Source: Taudactylus pleione
Lineage: Eukaryota; Chordata; Amphibia; Anura; Myobatrachidae
DNA length: 64,000 bases
Direction of reading: 5' to 3'
Assembly (NCBI GenBank): GCA_031769625.1
Contig: JAUIMM010000124.1
Location: forward strand, 6,881,501 to 6,945,500
Part shown: piece after piece, positions 43,446-53,346 of the stretch
How positions within the stretch are numbered: position 1 is the first letter of the stretch
Layout of the letters: each line of letters starts with the position of its first letter
Made by a program: the position numbers and the translations under genes
The notes under the pieces: generated by a model
Databases searched by the model: none
What the model was told of the DNA's origin: nothing
The model's input: only the letters and a program-made list of their open reading frames with translations

Positions 43446-43850
43446 TAATTTATAGATTGTAGCAATACAATAGGGAAAACATAGAAAACTCCAAAGTGTG
43501 TTGGGGGAATAAAAAGTGTTTTAAAAGCCAATTAACTAGTCACTGTTCAGGAATATTGTGCTAGCTCTTGGTTAATAAAAGCAAAATTTGCTCATGTATG
43601 CAGGCACTCTGGTGTTATTGTAGCAATACAATAGAGAGAACGTAAAAGTAAATAAAATAAATAATAAATGAAAATGAATAAGAAGAGGAAAAAAAGTGTT
43701 TTAAAAGACAATTTGCTAGTTGCTGTTTGGCAACATTGTGCTAGCTCTTGGTTAAAAAGCTAAAATGTAACAATAATAAAAATGCAAATATACAATAAAT
43801 TGTTTCCAAAGATAAAATAAACTAGTTGCTTTTTGACAACAATGTTTATG
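43446..43850. repeat. Two and a half tandem copies of a 160-170-bp AT-rich unit
   Basis: ATTGTAGCAATACAATAG at 43456 recurs at 43617. AAAGTGTTTTAAAAG and TTGTGCTAGCTCTTGGTTAA recur in order at 43515/43697 and 43555/43737, and a third partial ACTAGTTGC...GACAAC block lies at 43820. Confidence 0.78.
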
Positions 43851-45505
43851 CCGTTATGTGAATATTTGTGTGAAGCCGGGTTTGGGCAGTAAATAACATT
43901 GTCAGGCTGGATTGCCTCCTTACACTACACCTTTCCCCAGAAAACAGGGACAGGCAAAATGTAGAGTAAGGAGGCGAGGAGGCGCAGCATGATGACAGGC
44001 TGCCAAGATTCTCAGAAGACCGGAGGAGCAGGAGAAAAGTGAGAGGGACCAGCCAAAGCGATGACACCTACTTCTGGCATGAAGACTCCTATCATGCAGC
44101 AGTGAGTGCAGGGAGCCGGGAGGAGGGACGCGGGAAGTTGGCAGCTGCAGGCAACTAGTACATAGCAGGGAGGGATCTGAAAAGATCTTTCTGCTGCACA
44201 AGCTGCTGTGTAAGCCAATGAATGGAGTTTATGCCTTAATGAATGCGGGTTAAGAGCCATTATAATGGGAAGTTTATTTAAATGAGATAAGGTCATGGAA
44301 AACATGCAGGCAAAAGAACTGTCCTTCCTTTTTGATAGAGCACATAGCTTTCATCTCAACAAACAATTACTTATCATATTTCTGTGGTGCCACAGATTGA
44401 GTCTTCTTCATATTCTTATGATAGAATGATTTTTTAATCATTTAGGAGCTTTTAATTTTATTAATAGCTTTTATTTATATGGTGCCACAAAATTTACTCC
44501 AATTTGAGCAAAAATACAAAACAGGGTAGAGAAATGCACATTCAAGTCGGCACAAAAATCAGCTGTATTATATAAATGAAATATAGTCCCAAAGTAGCCA
44601 GTAATCTCATGTACACATAGAAGAGACTCCAATGTGCAGCATCTTGAAAAGAAAAAGAATGTAACAGCTTATTTTTGGCCCAAAAGCTTTAACTGACAGG
44701 ACTGCAATGACATGTGAATTGCTAGCCTATGGCAGACATGAAATGATCTGTGAAAAAGTCTGCACAAAGCACTTTACATTACAGAGCCATGCATCTGTGT
44801 ACAGGGCACAAGGATGCTACACATAATATATTCCCTGCACTTACACATGTATTGTGGTTTATATACTGTGTCCTTGTGGTGAAAATTCCCTTCTCTCCTG
44901 CAGGTGTAATTTATTATCTATACTTACAACACCCAGCTTAGTAATTGCCAAAAGCTAAAACAATAAAAATAAAAGCTACACATACACATGTACAGTACTT
45001 TCCTATATCAAATGTGGCTAGACTGAGATTAGATGCAAATGAGAGTAATTACAATCTATTATTATGCAGTACCAATGTCAGATGCATGTAGGTAGCAATC
45101 GGTCACTATTACGTTAGCTTTGGTGAGATGAAAGTGCTGAATAAATGTGACTGACAAATCCACAAGAAAGTCACAGACAAAATGTTCTGTCCACCACACC
45201 CAGGCATATCCCATTTGAACAAGGTACTGTATATTTACCTGCTAAACTACGTGACTGGCACATTCTAGAAATCTTTGTCCCGTATTAATACAAGGGTTGC
45301 AGCAACACAACTTTCCATTTTGTATTCTATTATGTACTGATGTGTTAGGACAAGTATAAGTTTGTCCCAGTAAGTCACAAGCAGAAGTTAAAAGAAAAAG
45401 AAGATGGGTTTGTTGATGGTGCATTGAAGTGTGCCTAATATTTTATTTAAAATGATAAATACTGTATGGAAATTAAATTCAATTTAATTAAAGACTGGTA
45501 TTATG
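43851..45505. other. Intronic sequence, no gene recognised
   Basis: About 1.65 kb. Frames at 43846-44305 on the minus strand (Ser/Leu/Cys-rich) share no motif with known proteins and overlap one another in three phases. This is probably non-coding. Confidence 0.4.
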
Positions 45506-45854
45506 CAGCGGTGCAAGTAGAATTTTTTTCTTCTCGATACACTTTGTAAAAATGGGGGCATGGCCACACGTTACAGGGGGCATATCCGCACGCCATGTGC
45601 ACGTTTCCCTGCACTCTGTGGGCATGCAGTAAGAGCATGACGTGATGATGTGACGTCAGCATTGCGCTGCCAGCAGACCTGGCTGCAGCCAGGCAAAAAT
45701 AGAGAAACTGTCACACTTACGAGCACTGTGATATGCTCGGCACAGCAATATTCATATAATGGCAGTGCCATGGTGGTAAGGTGGTCGGGTGGTATGGCAT
45801 TTAATTTCTTAATGGTACGCCGTACTGGCCCGTACCGCCTTACTGTCATCACTG
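45506..45854. mobile_element. 349-bp nonautonomous hAT
   Basis: The left end CAGCGGTGCAAGTAGAA and the right end, inverted CAGTGATGACAGTAAGGCGG, share the CAGnGnTGnnAGTA pattern. The flanks GTATTATG (45498-45505) and ATATTATA (45855-45862) match at 6 of 8 positions, an eroded 8-bp target duplication. GTACGCCGTAC forms an internal palindrome. Confidence 0.62.
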
Positions 45855-45914
45855 ATATTATATATGAGTAAGCAATTAATAACAGCATATTACTTGATTC
45901 AGCCTTAGCATAGA

Positions 45915-46285
45915 GTTATACCCCTTTTACACCAGAGCTAAAACCCGGGTTATTGCAGGGTTAACCCAGGTAGCTCCTTGGTGTAAAAGGGGAAAGGGTT
46001 GGATTGCCTGGTCGAGTGACCTGGCAATCCAACGCAGGTTACTAGCAGGGTTTAACACAGGAATAACCCGTGAAGCCCTGCAGTGTAAACAGCGCGATCC
46101 GGGTCAGGGTGACGTGGATCGTGCCGCATGCCTACCGATTGGCCAGCTTCAGAGGCGCTTGGAGATGACGTCATCTCCAAGCGTCCACTTCAACGCTGGA
46201 AAAGCCGGTGTGAACGGCGTCGACTCGGGAATACCCTGTTCCAATCTCCGGGTCAGACCCGGAATTTCGGTATAAAAGCGATATA
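45915..46285. mobile_element. CCCCTTTTACACC-ended palindromic element
   Basis: CCCCTTTTACACCAGAGC at 45922 pairs with GCTCCTTGGTGTAAAAGGGG at 45971-45990. Further blocks AACCCGGGTT and GATGACGTCATC lie downstream to a GGTATAAAAGCG segment at 46270. The right boundary is uncertain. No coding. Confidence 0.5.
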
Positions 46286-46810
46286 ATCCAGAATGTGGAT
46301 TTACAGTATTAGGCTAAACCTGCACAGGATATATTCAATCATTAGATTAAATCTAATGCAATTAATCACTTTACTAAAAAGACTGATTGGATGAGAAAAT
46401 CTCATGTCAATAATTGCTTAAACTAGCACAAAAATCTTAATGTGTATTTCAAATGAGCCTTTCTTGCCTAATATATTTAGGGATGAGCAATTACATACTT
46501 ATCCCATTAATCTCTATGGCTCAGTTTAATCGCTTGAAGCAATCCAGCATTAAGCGATTTAAGAAGATATTGTCACTTTACAGAGCAATTAAAAAGCACC
46601 TGTTATTGTACACAGAAAGCCAGTGAGCTGCTATGAATTACAAGACCGAATGGACTTGTGGCAATATGTGAGCTATTAGAAAGACTTTTTTCACTTTTTT
46701 ATGTTAAGAAGACTGGTGAGTGCTCTCTTTTTCCTACAATATACTGTATATCGTATTAGTAAAAATCACTCACATAGCCTAGCCCTAAATACATTCATTG
46801 TATCTCTCAC
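46286..46810 (-). other. CAPN9: Start of calpain-9 intron 1
   Basis: The minus-strand donor GTGAGA lies at 46805-46810, directly after the exon. The adjoining 500 bp are AT-rich without transposon ends. I looked leftwards for the short second exon (the segment before the GDCWLL catalytic Cys region) and did not find it anywhere in 1-46810. Confidence 0.6.
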
Positions 46811-47023
46811 CTTGGGTCTTTTCCAGACAAAAGGAATATTTGGCTTCTCACTGTAGAACAGCGAGGCATCATTGGCAGGGAAATCTGCATCTTCAAACAG
46901 AGTACCATTTCGCAGACACTCCTGCTTCAGCTGCTCATAACTTTTGCCGGATGAATGAATGCTTCGGGCAGTCTGCGGGGAATTGGGTTCCTTCTTTCTC
47001 GGGTCTTGATAGATGTATGGCAT
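46811..47023 (-). CDS. CAPN9: Calpain-9, first coding exon (partial gene)
   Basis: 71 codons from ATG at 47023 to a phase-0 donor (AAG|GTGAGA at 46810). Calpain-9 (nCL-4) is a Ca2+-dependent cytosolic cysteine protease of digestive-tract epithelia. The exon gives the N-terminal anchor helix and the start of protease domain PC1: MPYIYQDPRK, then RSIHSSGKSYEQLKQECLRN, GTLFEDADFPANDASLFYSE and IPFVWKRPK. The MPYxY start and HSSG...EQ...QECL..GTLFEDADFPA are closer to calpain-9 than to calpains 1, 2 or 3. The start has a good context (AGA ahead of ATG). The catalytic Cys, His and Asn lie in later exons outside the window. The frame continues 14 codons into the intron before a stop, which is read-through and not exon. 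Confidence 0.92.
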
Positions 47024-47520
47024 TCTTCTATCTAGTTTATTTCAAAGTGCAAATGGTAAGAAGTGAGCTTTAAAGTAAGAAAGCAAACACAAATATAAGT
47101 CACACAAGCACACACACACAGCTACTGTATAGCAGCCGGACAGCTCAGTGGGAAATACATACAAGTTGGACAAGCTAAATTGTTCACAGAAGGGTGATTA
47201 AAACAAACATTCAAAAAATGTTTGCTCCTCCTTTCCTTCCACCTGTTAGAATGAGAGAAAACCTACCTTTGCCAAAGCAACTTGCTATAAGAGGCAACAC
47301 CCTTTTGAGCCAACAATAGAACTGACAAACTTTCAGCATTTATGTTTTATTGTACTTAGTATGCAAATTGCTCCAAAGTAAAAAAAACAAACTAAGATTA
47401 AGATTATATTTTTTTAAGTAAGTATTGCGTAACTTATAAAACATGGGTGACCGTTATTTTCCTATAAGTCAGGTTTTATTAACAATATTATTCTTACTAA
47501 TAAAATAATAGAAAAGAGCC
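47024..47520 (-). promoter_or_regulatory. CAPN9: Calpain-9 5' UTR and proximal upstream region
   Basis: Upstream of the ATG on the minus strand. A short AT-rich 5' UTR is likely, because the ATG is preceded by an in-frame TAG within 12 bases. A (CA)n-like stretch lies at 47100-47120. No TATA box is clear, and there is no CpG island, which fits a tissue-restricted gene. The transcription start is not determinable here. Confidence 0.4.
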
Positions 47521-47529
47521 ATTATTCTA

Positions 47530-48142
47530 AAAAATAGCTTTCCTAATCCTCTCCTCTGGAATACGCGCAGAGTGTGGCATATATTGCAACACAAATATGG
47601 TGTGAAGGCTTATAATACGCTTTTTCTCCCTCTCTTGTGTAATCCTGACTTCCAGCGGGGCTTGGCCTCTACTACCTTCGGAGAGGGGTATTAATGCTAT
47701 TGGATGTCTGGTTGATAAGCCTAATAAATGGCTCCTCACATTCCAACAGGCCATAGACAGATATGAGTTTCTAGTTCCATATCCCTTTGCATATTGTCAG
47801 GTTCAGCATTACGTTAGTCACGTTCATCGTAATTTTTCTTATTTGGATTGGGAAAATCCCCATGACAATCTTTTGTCCCATCCCACACCCAATTATAAAG
47901 CTATTTCGCTTCATTATATTTTCCTACGAGATACTCTGGACTATACCAAAATTCTGTCAGGCCTGCCCAATGGTTGCAATGTTTGCCAAACATAACAGTT
48001 GATGAGTTGCTAAGAGCCCTTGCTGACTCCTGTCATCTCCTCCCTGCAAGCTCTTATTGGGAGCTATTTTTAAATGTTTACCATAGGACATTTATTAGCC
48101 CACATTGGGGGTTTCTATTGGTTTTTTCCCTTCTCATGGATG
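47530..48142 (+). pseudogene. L1-type LINE ORF2 C-terminal fragment
   Basis: The plus strand, in changing frames, reads ILQHKYGVKAYNTLFLPLLC and NPDFQRGLASTTF, then QVQHYVSHVHRNFSYLDWEN and SLHYIFLRDTLDYTKILSGL. It ends with a Cys/His pattern, CNVCQ...LLRALADSCHLLP followed by WELFLNVYHRTF, which corresponds to the CCHC-like C-terminal motif of L1/Tx1 ORF2. Several stops and shifts. The RT and endonuclease are absent, so it is 5'-truncated, as usual for LINEs. It is interrupted by a solo LTR and continues at 48866. Confidence 0.6.
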
Positions 48143-48147
48143 TCCTC

Positions 48148-48865
48148 TGTCACGACCAGGGGTTCCTTACCGTTAAGTCAGCCGGCTTTGCCCGTTAGGG
48201 CGCTCTGGCGTGGGCCATCCGGTGGCGGTGCTGGAGTATGGAGACTGGCACGGGGTGCATCTGGTGGTTCCTTGTTGGTAGTCCATGCTAGCATGGGAGT
48301 GTTGCACAGTGTTCCCAAGCTGTAGTTCTATGGGCGCTGCCATCTTGCATTGGGCCATGTGACCTAGGGAACCAATCCCCTAAAGGTCAGTTGTTCTGTC
48401 CGGCCAATCATGCTCTGCTGTTGGGGATTTAAGGGAGTTCACAGCTTCCTTTCTTTGCCAGTGCAACGTGTATCAGTCGAGTCTGGTCACACTTATCTGA
48501 ACTCCTCTACGCAGCTGACTTCGGTTCCCTGCCGATTTCAGGTAGCCTCAGGATTCCCAGCACCTGCCAGCAACTCCTCCTCCCGCTACTGTTGTAATCC
48601 CACACACCTGCCAGACTACCTTCTTACCGCATCGACCCCTGTCTACAGTTTGTTTCCCTCTGGACATACCTAAACATTATCGCTCCACTCCTGTTACCTT
48701 CATTCCGGATTTTATTATTTGCTGCTGGACTTATTATTTGACTCTGACCCATCTCCACCTTTGCCCTGGACTTGTTTTTTCATGTCTACCATTCCATTCA
48801 TTAAACAGTTCTGAGTGTCCCCTCTTGTATCCACCCCGGGTCTACAAAAAAACCAACCCCTGACA
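48148..48865 (+). mobile_element. Solo LTR, 718 bp, 5-bp target duplication TCCTC
   Basis: Begins TGTCACGACCAGGGG and ends CCCCTGACA, with TCCTC at 48143-48147 and 48866-48870. It contains a GGCCAATCATGC box (about 48396), a TTTAAG TATA-like box (about 48427), an ATTAAA polyadenylation signal (about 48801) and the CCACCCCGGGTCTAC 3' segment (about 48830). TG...CA ends and a 5-bp duplication fit Ty3/gypsy. The organisation parallels the gypsy LTR at 26189-26990. Confidence 0.9.
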
Positions 48866-49219
48866 TCCTCGTTGATGAGTGAGTGCACATATTAATTGAA
48901 GATTATAAAGAAATCTTGATGTACTTCATTCCAGGTGTTGAATTGTGAGTGGGGTACGCTATTTCACATCACTCTGGGACTACTCAAGTCTTCTCCTTTG
49001 AATCATTCTCTGGGACTGTTGATTTTATCTTCTTTGACTATACATTGTTTTTTTAAAATATCTTTTATATCACATGTCTGATGAGATCAATCATTAAATG
49101 AAGCCATGAAAGGATAAAGATAAGATTAAAAGATCTGACATCAACATCAAGGAACGTGTGGTATTTTTAATCTGCACTAGCGCCTATACCTGTGTTTTTC
49201 AGTCTCTTTTCTCTTGTGT
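48866..49219 (+). mobile_element. L1-type LINE 3' part after the solo LTR
   Basis: The pre-insertion LINE resumes at the second TCCTC copy. GTTGATGAGTGAGTGCACAT and AAGAAATCTTGATGTACTTC look like the end of ORF2 and the 3' UTR, with AAAGGATAAAGATAAGATTAAAAG as a possible A-rich tail near 49108-49130. The end of the element is not certain. Confidence 0.45.
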
Positions 49220-49227
49220 GGGATCCA

Positions 49228-49574
49228 TAGGCATCTTATAATGGGTGCAAGGTGTGTGGTGCACACGGGCCCCTGGGTCCAGGGGGGCCCACACAGCACC
49301 CATAGGTAATTATACTGCACCATCGGTGCAGAGCAGCAAACACTCACTGGGAAAATGGCGGCGGCCATTTTCCCAGTGATCTGCGCATGTGCAGAAAAGA
49401 TGTCCCCGGGAAAGTAGATGCTGGCGCCATTTTCCCGGAGACCCGTGCATGCGCTGTAGATTCTGGCATGAAGCCAGAATCTTCAGCGCTCAGTGCCGCT
49501 GAGCCGCCGACGGAGAGGAAGGGGCCCAAACTGAGGCTGCACACGGCCCCCTCCTCTCTTAACATGCCCCTGGT
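49228..49574. mobile_element. 347-bp nonautonomous DNA element with near-exact 8-bp duplication
   Basis: GGGATCCA at 49220-49227 and GGGATCTA at 49575-49582 match at 7 of 8. The ends AGGCATCTTA and the inverse of TAACATGCCCCT are imperfect inverted repeats. An internal near-palindrome AAATGGCGGCGGCCATTTT spans 49353-49371. No coding; 8 bp suggests hAT. Confidence 0.6.
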
Positions 49575-49584
49575 GGGATCTATG

Positions 49585-50192
49585 GACTCAATTCAGACCC
49601 GCTCGCTAGATGCGATCACATGCAGCAGTCAGCTGACAAAGTATGGAAATCCCGCGATCGCACGGCAAGGCATTAGCACGCCTACTATGTCTTGGCGTGT
49701 GATCGCGGTGTGTATTTAGATGCCCACCAGCCTGTCTTAAGACGGCCACTTTCCCTTAGTAATACAAGTCATCTCCAGGAAGTGTATTCAACAATCGGTA
49801 ACATGGAGTACCATCGGACCCATACACAGCGCTTGTGGCTGATCATACTCTACTGCAAGCACTGCGAGTGCTTCAGTGTGTAAATCAGCCATTTGATGTG
49901 TATTTTGATGCTCCGTCTTATGCATGCCTCTGAAACGGCATTCAGACGCACAGACACGCCTGCGTTCACACCACCACACCCCCGTTTACATCGACCAACC
50001 CCTGTCACCACCCACAAACGGCTCGTCCTGTCACTCATTCTAGCGAGGCGTCTATGTACAAGGGGCGATTGCTTCGCAATCGCATGGACTGTTTTGCGCA
50101 CACACACTGTGTCTTATACGCATGTGCAGATTGCAAACATCGGCAGGCTACGTGCAAACACAGCCTAGCAAACGGGCCTGAATCAGGCCCTA
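49585..50192. mobile_element. GGCCTGATTCAGA family MITE (copy 10)
   Basis: The ends ATGGACTCAATTCAGACCCG and CGGGCCTGAATCAGGCCC are inverted. GCTCGCTAGATGCGATC and GCGATTGCTTCGCAATCGC palindromes lie inside. It begins within a few bases of the previous element, so the two are adjacent insertions. Confidence 0.65.
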
Positions 50193-50432
50193 TGTACAGT
50201 TTCCAATTTGGTCCTGCATATGTGTTGCTAACAGATCAGATCATGCCATGATTTTGCTGTCAGGCCAGATTGTATATATTGCCAGCATAACTGAAAATGT
50301 TATTGGCTGTGTGAGATGAGGAACAGCAAAGAGAGCTGTGATGTATGAATAGACTAGCTTAGTTTGTGCAAAAAGCACTATTTCATCAATAAACAATGAT
50401 GCCCCGCCCTCAGTAACAAGTTATGTTGCATA
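50193..50432. other. Spacer
   Basis: About 240 bp with no visible feature. Confidence 0.4.
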
Positions 50433-50923
50433 GGGTGAGATGTACTAAGGTTGAAGTGACCATTCCACCAGTCACCGCAACCTTACTAATCGAATATGTA
50501 CTAACATATGTGATTAGTATCGCAAAGGACAGCTCTGGCGGTAAGAGCTGCCCTTTGTGAAGCAGCCGATGCCGGGTTAGGGGGTATCCGTGGGACCCCG
50601 CCCCCTCCGAGCCCCGGGAACTTCCTGCTTGTGACCTGTGCAGGAAGTCCCGGGCTCCTCCTCCCTGCACCTGGAAGAAGATTAGGAGGAGGCGGAGGAC
50701 CCAGGAGGAGCACGGCCGTCGACCATGGAGAGTCAGGTGAGTGGGGGCCATTGCTGTGGTGACGGCGGGGTGGTGAAGTGTCGGGTGCAGGGTGCGGTAA
50801 GAAGCCCATAGGCTTCTATAAGGTAACGCCAGGTTTTTCTGGCATTACCCTCCGCACCGATAATAGGGTGGCCGGGGCTTAGTACATATGGAAATGCGCA
50901 TTTTTCCTTTAGTATATCCCACC
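50433..50923. mobile_element. GGGTGAGATGTACTAAGG-ended MITE
   Basis: The left end GGGTGAGATGTACTAAGG and the right end CTTTAGTATATCCCACC are inverted, with CATA on both sides (50429-50432 and 50924-50927). The interior is GC-rich with paired GGAAGTCCCGGGCTC / GAGCCCCGGGAACTTCC blocks. Confidence 0.68.
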
Positions 50924-50929
50924 CATAAT

Positions 50930-51577
50930 GTAAAAAGGGATCTTCTATATTTAACTTCAGTTAGAGATTATGGGGTATATTCATTAATATGCCCCATCTA
51001 TTCCCCGATAACTTGATATCCAACTCGTCACTAACTGTGGCGTCGGATACCATATTGCTGTAGCAATTCAAGATTCCACTGGTGAGGGGATGATTACTCC
51101 AAAAAGCAGCTGTTGCCATGAGCTCATTGACAGTTATGAGTCCACACATGCACACGGAGAGGCTGGCCTGGGCAAAGGGATACTATCAGATACCTCTTTG
51201 CAACCAGTATCTCCTTCCCATAGAATGGAGAATGGGGCTCTGGAAACCAACGCCTCCCCGCAGTCACACTGCCAAAATATTTTTTTTTCGGAGATGTATA
51301 AATGAAGGTCTATATTAGTGTATGGGGACTGCAAAGCTGCAAAAAATAGCAGTGATATCTCCTGCATTATCTGTGCAATGAATAGCCATGATATTTACAT
51401 TTTACAAATGTAAATGACAATTAGTAATTTCACCTAAATTTAGTTAGGATGAATGGGCCCTTATGACCCATTCATTATGACTATATTGTTATATTGTAGA
51501 TGCTCCCCCCAAAATAAAATCCATATGCATGTGATAGGTGTTCCTTTAAGTTTAAATTTGTGCTAAGTCTGAACTCT
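50930..51577. other. Repeat-like sequence without clear ends
   Basis: GGGGTATATTCATTAATATG at 50972 resembles MITE termini of the GGGGTATTCAAT type, and GGGCCCTTATGACCCATTCA (51454) may be the partner. Pairing is poor. No gene. Confidence 0.35.
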
Positions 51578-52186
51578 AGGGTCCTGATTTAGAGGTACAT
51601 GCAATGGCGAAGTCACACAATGTTCTCAGTCTGCACATGTGTCTGAGTAGCACTGCGCTTGTGTCTCCATGGTTACCGGTCTGAGATGCAGTATGAAATT
51701 GGATGCAGAAAGATTGATTTTCAGAGGGCATTCCTGGGAGGTAACAGGGAGGTGGCTAGCTAGAAGTGGGCGTGTCACTGACGGGCTGCCAAGAACCACT
51801 TCGGGCCCGGGTGAAGGGGGCATGGTCTAATCGCGGGGGCGTGGTCACACTCCTTTAAGGAAAAAAAATTAAAAATACTGTTGCGCTGGGGAGGGGGGTG
51901 CTTTGAGCCCCCTCAGCCCAGCGCATATCTGGGGGAGAGGAGACTGCCGCAGCTCCACAGCAGCAAGCAGTCTCCCTTTGCAGCCCAGCATGCAGCAGCA
52001 TGTACTGGGCTGCTCAGCTGACAGAGAGGAGTGGCATCGGACCCAGGCCCCTGCCATGCCCCTCCAGCAAGCCCGGGCCCACGATAAGTTTCCGCGGCTA
52101 AAATACGCGCTATAGGCAAAAAGTCTGGCATGCGAAAAAGTATCGTGGGTACGAAACTAATTGAATACAGGCCATTGTTGGGATTT
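51578..52186. mobile_element. Composite of MITE fragments
   Basis: GGGTCCTGATTTAGAGG at 51582 is a GGCCTGATT-family end. From 51810 the sequence switches to the CAGCCCAGCATGCAGCAGCA block of the hAT family seen at 37548 and 54589. At 52136 TATCGTGGG...TTGAATACAGGCC is the end of a GTATTCAAT MITE. Nested fragments; no coding. Confidence 0.5.
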
Positions 52187-52402
52187 CGGCGGTCGGCATT
52201 TCAACCGCCGGCTTCCTGACAGGTCCAGTGGGGAGTCCATTTTGAATTTATCTGGTGCCAGACAGACATACACTGGAGATTCATTGAAGACACAGGAAAC
52301 CATCTGCAAGTATTCTGCTAACCCATGTGTCCTTTATCCTGACTCTGATATTGCTTTCTCTCCACTGCATTATTGAGAAGTTATTATTACATGGATTCAT
52401 TT
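52187..52402. other. Short GGCGG/CCGCC hairpin fragment and unassigned sequence
   Basis: GGGATTTCGGCGGTCGGCAT and ACCGCCGGCTTCCTGACAG (52181-52222) resemble the terminal hairpin of the telomere-like minisatellite element at 60805. The remainder is unassigned. Confidence 0.4.
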
Positions 52403-52561
52403 ATTCCTGTCACAGGCGAACGATTTAGAGGCTTTGTTCCTGGGCTGGGTCTTGTATCCGTTTTGTTAGATCTGGATGCTCTCTGAAGGAGACTGGGTTT
52501 AATGAAATTCCTACGCATGAAAATAGTACTTGATTAAATTGATAGTTGAGGAATGTAGAAG

Positions 52562-52935
52562 AATGATTGGTTCACCGGTTAGAATCGGGAGATGACTGGA
52601 CTCCAGGTAATTGGAGGATGGCTGGTTCACCAGTTAGGACCGGGAGGTGACTGGACTCCAGTGAATTGGAGGATGGCTGGTTCATTGGTTAGGACCGGGA
52701 GGTGACTGGACTCCAGATAATTAGAGGAAGGCTGGTTCATTGGTTAGGACCGGGAGGTGACTGGACTCCAGATAATTAGAGAATGGCTGGTTCACTGGTT
52801 AGGACCGGGAGGTGAGTGGACTCCAGATAATTGGAGGATGGCTGATTCACCGGTTAGGACCGGGAAGTGACTGAACTCCAGATAATTGGAGGATGGCTGG
52901 TTCACCGGATAGGACCGGGAGGTGACTATACAGTA
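52562..52935. repeat. 55-bp minisatellite, about seven units, inside the solo LTR
   Basis: Units starting GATGGCTGGTTCACCGG recur at about 52562, 52617, 52672, 52727, 52782, 52837 and 52892, each with TAGGACCGGGAGGTGACTGG in the middle and ending TAATTGGAG. The period is a constant 55 bp and units differ at a few positions each. Confidence 0.95.
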
Positions 52936-53031
52936 ACATAGTGTATATATCTGAGGGAACACAGTGAGGAGGCTCACTTAGACAAGATAAGGGACTTGCT
53001 GCACTGGCAATTTGATAGTGTAACAGGATAT

Positions 53032-53040
53032 CCTTTTATA
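53032..53040 (-). promoter_or_regulatory. TATA box of the minus-strand solo LTR
   Basis: TATAAAAGG on the minus strand, 45-50 bp after a CCAAT motif, about 300 bp inside the LTR start. It could drive transcription leftwards, towards calpain-9 on the same strand, about 6 kb away. Confidence 0.6.
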
Positions 53041-53346
53041 GAGGCTGGAGAAGTCCAATTGATAGAGGATTGAGAAGAGAAGATCCTATTGGCGGAAGAA
53101 ACGCCACATGCCTGGATCCAAGATGGCCGCGCCCATGGTTCCCGGAGAGAACGTGGAATGCCGGCCCTGCCATTGCAGAGAGATTGCAGGCACCGGCGTG
53201 AAGAGGTATGACCAGTGGGACCTGACGGAGAGGAGAAAGCCACTGCAGCACATCGCGGGAGCCGGAGAGCACAGCGGGATAGAGCCCGTAGAGGTAAGTA
53301 ACGGGGTCTGATTCTGGGGTCTCGTATGCGGCTTGTGACAATTCCT

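Larger units (their letters stand above)
52408..53341 (-). mobile_element. Solo LTR, 934 bp, with seven internal 55-bp repeats
   Basis: Read on the minus strand it starts TGTCACAAGCCGC at 53341 and ends CGCCTGTGACA at 52408. ATTCC flanks it at 52403-52407 and 53342-53346, an exact 5-bp duplication. A CCGCCAATAGG box (about 53085) and TATAAAAGG (53032-53040) give the promoter. The GC-rich 53100-53330 block is U3. The 55-bp array follows the TATA box and so lies in R/U5. Frames of 67-101 codons in U3 are not genes. Confidence 0.9.

Noticed and set aside
43846..44305. Small secreted or membrane protein on the minus strand
   Set aside because: Three overlapping phases are open, there is no conserved motif, and no splice or promoter context supports any of them.
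1..46810. Second exon of calpain-9
   Set aside because: I looked for the short exon and the GDCWLL-type exon on the minus strand and saw no convincing match; by-eye search cannot exclude it.
52562..52935. CRISPR-like array
   Set aside because: The 55-bp units are contiguous with no unique spacers and lie inside an LTR of a vertebrate genome.
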